From assembly GCA_027069135.1 (NCBI GenBank), contig JALXFE010000527.1:1-38225 (forward strand): a DNA stretch of 38,225 nucleotides, given 5' to 3'. The notes beneath the pieces are model-generated. The model saw only the letters and a program-made list of their open reading frames with translations, did no database searches and had not been told where the DNA came from. This document shows, piece by piece, positions 33,397 to 38,225 of this stretch. Within the stretch, counting starts at the first letter, position 1; every line of letters starts with the position of its first letter. Both the position numbers and the translations under genes were made by a program. Origin of the DNA: Thermoanaerobaculia bacterium. GTDB lineage: Bacteria; Acidobacteriota; Thermoanaerobaculia; Multivoradales; JAHZIX01.

Positions 33397-34625
33397 GGGG
33401 TGATCTCCTGCAAACGAGCGGCCAGGGACGCCAGCTGGAGGTCTTCGATGCCGGTCGAGGCCAGCCAATCAAGAACCGGCGCCGCCGCTGCCGGCTGCCG
33501 GGCGGCGAGGGCGGCTTCGAGGACGAGACGCGCATCCCGCGGTTCCCGCTGGAGGCGCCAGTTGGACAGGGCAAGCTTCAGGGCCTCCCTCGGGTGACCC
33601 TGTAGGCGGAGGCGGAAGCGGGCCTCGCTGCCTTCATGAGTGGTCTCGCCGCGGGTCCGAGCGGCGGTGAAGCGGGCCTCCAACGCCGCTTCGTGGGCGC
33701 TGTAGCGGCCGGAGCCGGTCCTCTGCTCGGCTTCCGCGAGGCGCAGGAGAAGCGTGTCGACGCGTTCTTCTCCATCGAGGAGACGGAGGACTTCCTTGGG
33801 CCGATCCTGATCGAGGAGGAAGTCCGAGTAGGCGGCGAGGAGGTAGATGTCCCGGCCCCCTAAGTCCATGGCCAACCGAAAATGATCTTCGGCGCTGCCA
33901 GCATCGCCGGCCAGAACGGCAATTTCGGCGAGCGTCGTCAAGGCCCAGGCTTGAGCATCGGGCAGGGCTTCGGGGCTTTCCTCGAGAGCCCGGAGCAGAT
34001 CCTCGTAGCTTCCTTGAGCCCGGCCGCGCAGGCTAAGGACGCCGCTTCGACAGGCCGTCGACATCAACCGGTCGGTGAGGTGGGTCAGGGCGAGGCAGCT
34101 GGCCGAAGCGCCATCCAGATCGCCGGAGACCTGCTGGACGAGAGCCAAAGTCATCCAGCCCTGAGCGCTTCCCGGGCGCTGCTGCAGGTAGAGCTTCAGA
34201 TCTTTGAGAGCGGTTTCGAACTCATGAATGTTCTGCCTCAGGGTGGCGCGCAGCAAGAGGATCTCGGCCGGCGGCGCTTCGAGTCCCCACCAGGGAGCGA
34301 GCACCGCCTGGGCATAGCCGCTGTAGCGAGGATCGCCCTCGCGGCGGCCGAGGCGGATCAGCTTCCAGGCGCTGTGGACCGCGAGCTCGAGGTCCTCGGG
34401 CTGGTTTGCGAGGACGGCGCGGAGGCGCCGGAGCTCTTTCATCTCCTGGCGGTCGGCGCCGCGGGGAAGCCGTTCGAGGATCTGGGAATCGTCTGTGGGC
34501 ACGAAGGCATCGCTCCAGGCTGCGTCGGCAAGGGTCAGGGCTAGCAGCACGGCGAGGCATAGGGAGCGCCCGGGCGGGCACGGCTTCGTGCCGACCGGGT
34601 GCGATGGGGAAGGGGAGCAAGGCAT
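33393..34625 (-). CDS. Secreted TPR-like repeat protein
   Basis: This 410-residue protein starts at ATG 34625 behind a strong AAGGAG site. A signal peptide (SLCLAVLLALTLADAAWSDA) is followed by successive tetratricopeptide-like helical pairs, for example LRRLRAVLANQPEDLELAVHSAWKLIRLGR, FETALKDLKLYLQQRPGSAQGWMTLALVQQVSGDLDGA and AWALTTLAEIAVLAGDAGSAEDHF. It is probably periplasmic or surface-exposed and acts as a scaffold. The frame stays open upstream to 34835, but that part lies beyond the ribosome-binding site. The gene overlaps the HupE-like gene, with which it must be co-expressed. Confidence 0.85.
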   Translation of the reverse strand: MPCSPSPSHPVGTKPCPPGRSLCLAVLLALTLADAAWSDAFVPTDDSQILERLPRGADRQEMKELRRLRAVLANQPEDLELAVHSAWKLIRLGRREGDPRYSGYAQAVLAPWWGLEAPPAEILLLRATLRQNIHEFETALKDLKLYLQQRPGSAQGWMTLALVQQVSGDLDGASASCLALTHLTDRLMSTACRSGVLSLRGRAQGSYEDLLRALEESPEALPDAQAWALTTLAEIAVLAGDAGSAEDHFRLAMDLGGRDIYLLAAYSDFLLDQDRPKEVLRLLDGEERVDTLLLRLAEAEQRTGSGRYSAHEAALEARFTAARTRGETTHEGSEARFRLRLQGHPREALKLALSNWRLQREPRDARLVLEAALAARQPAAAAPVLDWLASTGIEDLQLASLAARLQEITP

Positions 34626-34656
34626 CGTGGTCTCCTTGAAGGCTCGAGAGAAGAAG

Positions 34657-34706
34657 GGAGTGCCGGCGACCCCGGCCGGGGGGAGGCTGGGAGCCTCCGG
34701 CACTCC
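34657..34706 (-). other. Intercistronic hairpin between DUF4331 and TPR genes
   Basis: GGAGTGCCGG (34657-34666) and CCGGCACTCC (34697-34706) form a perfect 10-bp stem. A second, overlapping stem GGAGGCT/AGCCTCC (34682-34698) competes with it. No T-run follows on the transcribed strand. It may protect the upstream DUF4331 message or lower expression of the downstream genes. Confidence 0.55.
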
Positions 34707-34725
34707 GGGAGAAAGATTTTGGGGT

Positions 34726-36339
34726 CTAGGGGCAGGTGCCGGTGCAGCCGGGCTCACCCGGATCCACGTGGCGGCTCTCGGCGCCGGAATGGGCATAGCC
34801 GAGGTAGGGGAAGGTCTCCCGGTAGGCGACGTCATTGGCGTTGACGCCGTCTCCCACCCGGTTGTGGGGAAAGCGATTGAATTCCGGACCGGCGAGGATT
34901 CCCACCACCGCCCGTAGCGTGATGTCCACCACGTCGTCGCTCAAGCGGCGGCCGTTGGGGAAGCCCGCCGGGTCGTCGTTGGCCGGATCGTCGTCGAGGA
35001 GCGTGAGGAAGCCGAGACGGCTACGGCCTTGGGCCGGGGTTGCCGGGAATCCGGTGTTGAGGCGCAGGAGATCCGCCACCGGACCGGGCCGAGTTCCCGG
35101 CGCAGCTACCGGCGGGACATACTGAACCAACGGCAGCAGGTCCAACCGGGGGGCGTCCGGCACGGGCAGGATACCGGGCGCCACCGTGGCGTCGTAGGCG
35201 GCGTTGAGCACCCGGGCGATGACCGGATCCAGAACAAAGTTGGCGAAGCGCCGATCATTGCGGGGAAAGCTGCGGCTGAACAGATCCTTGGAGCCGATGC
35301 CGATGACCAACTCGTTGATCAGGGGGTTGCCCATGCGTTGGATCTGGACGAATTGGTTGCCGAGGATCGGCCGTAGCGAGGGATGGCGAAGGATCTTGAC
35401 CCGGGGACGGGCGGTCGTTCCCCAGACACCGATAGTGGCCTTTGGCTCGTTGGCGCGGTGCCGCTCGCCGTCCTGGGTCACCATGGAGATGGGCACCTCG
35501 ATGGCGATGGCGTTGACGTTGAAACCGGCCACATCGTCCGGGGCAAAGTTGTCCCGGTCGTTGGCGTCCTGGGCGTCGCTCAGCACTCCAGCGACGCCGG
35601 TCTCAAAGGCGTCGGTCCGCAGGTTGAGAGAATCGAAGGCGGCACCGAGATCGATCCAGAAAGGGTCTTCGACGGTGCCGGCGAAGATCTTGATACCGTC
35701 ATCGAGGTCGTAGATGCCCTGGTCCGCCAGGGCCGGATAGTCAGGCATCGTGCGCGGGCCGACGTTGGTCGGGACGGCGTAGAGGGGTCGGTCCCCGGAG
35801 ATGAGGGTTCGCTGGGCTCTGCGGCCGAAGCCCTCCACCATCGTTACCGAGTAGGTCTGGCGCAGGCTCAGGCCCTCGGATCCGGGTCCATCCAGCGCGG
35901 TGATGGCCGGCGGCACGATAGGTGTGCCCGCAGGTACCGGTGCCGGCGAATTGTCCGGAGCGTTGATACCCCCACCGGCCCCTACCAGACCGGTGAAGAC
36001 GCCGGGGAGGCGCATCTCCGTCTTGAAGCGGAACTCGAAGGTGATGTCTTCGACGGCGTCGTGATCGTTGTCGATGCGGATGGCGTAGAGCATCTCCGGA
36101 TCGAAGGGAAAATGCGTCGGGCCGTTGGAGGGCTCGAGGAGGGGATCGACGTCCAGGATGAACGTCACTTTGTTGGGATCGTCATAGCTGACGAAGGCGA
36201 AGACATCGGTGATGTCGGCCTTGGGGTCGAGGGCCGTCAAGGGCGCCTCTCGGTGGTTGGCGGCAAAAGAGCTACCAGCGCCCAATAGCGCGAGAGCTCC
36301 TGCTGCGGTCAGACGGGTGAAACTGGTTCGGAGAGTCAT
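34726..36339 (-). CDS. Secreted DUF4331-domain protein
   Basis: The 537-residue product starts at ATG 36339, behind AAGGAG, with a signal peptide (TAAGALALLGAGSSFA), then NHREAPLTALDPKADITDVFAFVSY, the DUF4331 signature. It continues with paired domains that contain the DRDNFAPDDVAGFNVNAIAIEVP and VADLLRLNTGFPAT-like repeats. The function of DUF4331 is unknown. It is the first gene of an operon with the TPR and HupE-like genes, all exported or in the membrane. A sigma-54 promoter precedes it, so expression should be tightly inducible. Confidence 0.88.
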   Translation of the reverse strand: MTLRTSFTRLTAAGALALLGAGSSFAANHREAPLTALDPKADITDVFAFVSYDDPNKVTFILDVDPLLEPSNGPTHFPFDPEMLYAIRIDNDHDAVEDITFEFRFKTEMRLPGVFTGLVGAGGGINAPDNSPAPVPAGTPIVPPAITALDGPGSEGLSLRQTYSVTMVEGFGRRAQRTLISGDRPLYAVPTNVGPRTMPDYPALADQGIYDLDDGIKIFAGTVEDPFWIDLGAAFDSLNLRTDAFETGVAGVLSDAQDANDRDNFAPDDVAGFNVNAIAIEVPISMVTQDGERHRANEPKATIGVWGTTARPRVKILRHPSLRPILGNQFVQIQRMGNPLINELVIGIGSKDLFSRSFPRNDRRFANFVLDPVIARVLNAAYDATVAPGILPVPDAPRLDLLPLVQYVPPVAAPGTRPGPVADLLRLNTGFPATPAQGRSRLGFLTLLDDDPANDDPAGFPNGRRLSDDVVDITLRAVVGILAGPEFNRFPHNRVGDGVNANDVAYRETFPYLGYAHSGAESRHVDPGEPGCTGTCP

Positions 36340-36420
36340 TTCTTCTAACTCCTTTTGGGTTTGTCGTGCCCGCGGTCCGGGTTTGGAGGGTGGGGGCTTC
36401 TGCCGACGCACACCTATAGG

Positions 36421-36435
36421 GCAAGGCCCGTGCCA
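36421..36435 (-). promoter_or_regulatory. Sigma-54 promoter of the DUF4331-TPR-HupE operon
   Basis: On the minus strand TGGCAC-GGGCC-TTGC (36435-36421) matches the -24/-12 consensus TGGCAC-N5-TTGC exactly. Transcription would start near 36408, about 70 bp before the DUF4331 ATG at 36339. It lies just after the gene for a sigma-54 activator. Confidence 0.85.
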
Positions 36436-36474
36436 GGAAAAAGCGGCCTAAAAGGGGTCAAAAGGAGAGAAACG

Positions 36475-36521
36475 TTGAGATATCTCAAGTCAGCCTGAGA
36501 CGGCAATGAGATTTCTTGAGA
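36475..36521 (-). promoter_or_regulatory. Upstream activator-binding sites (TGAGA cluster)
   Basis: A perfect 14-bp palindrome TTGAGATATCTCAA lies at 36475-36488. Further TGAGA half-sites start at 36496, 36507 and 36517, so spacings from the first (36476) are 20, 11 and 10 bp. The cluster is 40-85 bp upstream of the -24 element, a normal location for enhancer sites of a sigma-54 activator. Confidence 0.65.
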
Positions 36522-36552
36522 CAGCGGGCCGATAGGCCTGCTACGGAGCCTG

Positions 36553-37934
<1,382 letters not shown>

Positions 37935-37938
<4 letters not shown>

Positions 37939-38225
37939 CCGTTGTTCTCCTCGGCGCCACATTCGGGGCTACTCCCAGGGCCCCCTCGCGGGGTGCCCGC
38001 CAGCTTCTCCGACGCTCGCTCCACCGCTGCATCGAGCTTGCCGAGCAAGGGGCGAAGGCTCGCGGCGTCTTTCCCCTCAGCCACCGTTTCGAGCTCCACC
38101 GTCACCTGGTAGATCTCGTCGAAACCGTAGGTCCCGGCAGTGCCGGCCAAGCGGTGGAGGATGGCGTCTAAGGTCTTCCAATCCGCCGTTTCGAGCGCCA
38201 CCTGGAGATCGATGAGACGCTTGGG
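37935..38225 (-). CDS. HPt (histidine phosphotransfer) domain protein, partial at right edge
   Basis: The frame is open to the window edge and ends at 37935. It contains the HPt helix LETADWKTLDAILHRLAGTAGTYGFDEI, where the His of ILHRLAG is the phospho-acceptor, followed by a second helix pair. Whether it is a stand-alone HPt protein or the C-terminus of a hybrid kinase lies outside the window. The ATGA overlap with the response regulator makes it the likely phosphate donor. Confidence 0.85.

Overview
The window is high-GC bacterial DNA with tightly packed operons and many ATGA-type overlaps. An 'acidobacterial duplicated orphan permease' (FtsX/MacB type), a Thr-nucleophile sulfatase-like protein, a REP-type tyrosine transposase and the general gene style suggest an Acidobacteriota-like organism. 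This is an inference from gene content; no rRNA or tRNA gene is visible to confirm it.

Layout. Positions 1-3479 (minus) hold a UbiB/ABC1 kinase followed by a flavin-dependent halogenase that runs off the left edge and has an extra N-terminal PqqD-like domain. They are transcribed from a promoter that lies inside a 169-bp MITE-like element. Positions 3753-7618 (minus) are a haem operon (ccsA/hemX-like, hemA, hemC, hemD), followed upstream by a MazEF-type toxin-antitoxin pair. purA (plus) and a 0.8-kb leader region come next. Positions 10548-14735 (plus) are an assimilatory sulfur operon: APS reductase, siroheme synthase, uroporphyrinogen-III methyltransferase and sulfite reductase. The two tetrapyrrole clusters connect: hemA, hemC and hemD make uroporphyrinogen III, and the sulfur operon turns it into the siroheme used by sulfite reductase. 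Then come the orphan permease, a sulfatase-like hydrolase, an ArsB/NhaD-type transporter and a CBS-domain protein.

Positions 21.4-27.1 kb are accessory DNA: small unknown genes, nested hairpins, a helically phased 9-bp repeat array, a structured-RNA candidate, a 58-residue ribbon-helix-helix regulator with its own repeat operator, a doubly nonsense-mutated IS1-like transposase, a HEPN-like gene, and a DUF433 antitoxin beside a toxin remnant. Positions 27.5-30.9 kb are a decayed, secreted multidomain endonuclease I whose end is lost next to a REP-associated transposase.

Positions 32.2-38.2 kb (minus) are a regulated unit: HPt protein, sigma-54 response regulator, then DUF4331, TPR and HupE/UreJ-like genes. 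A near-perfect sigma-54 promoter and a cluster of TGAGA half-sites lie exactly between the activator and the DUF4331 gene. This self-contained phosphorelay-to-sigma-54 circuit, the phased repeat array and the RNA-switch candidate at 22.7-23.1 kb are the most unusual features.
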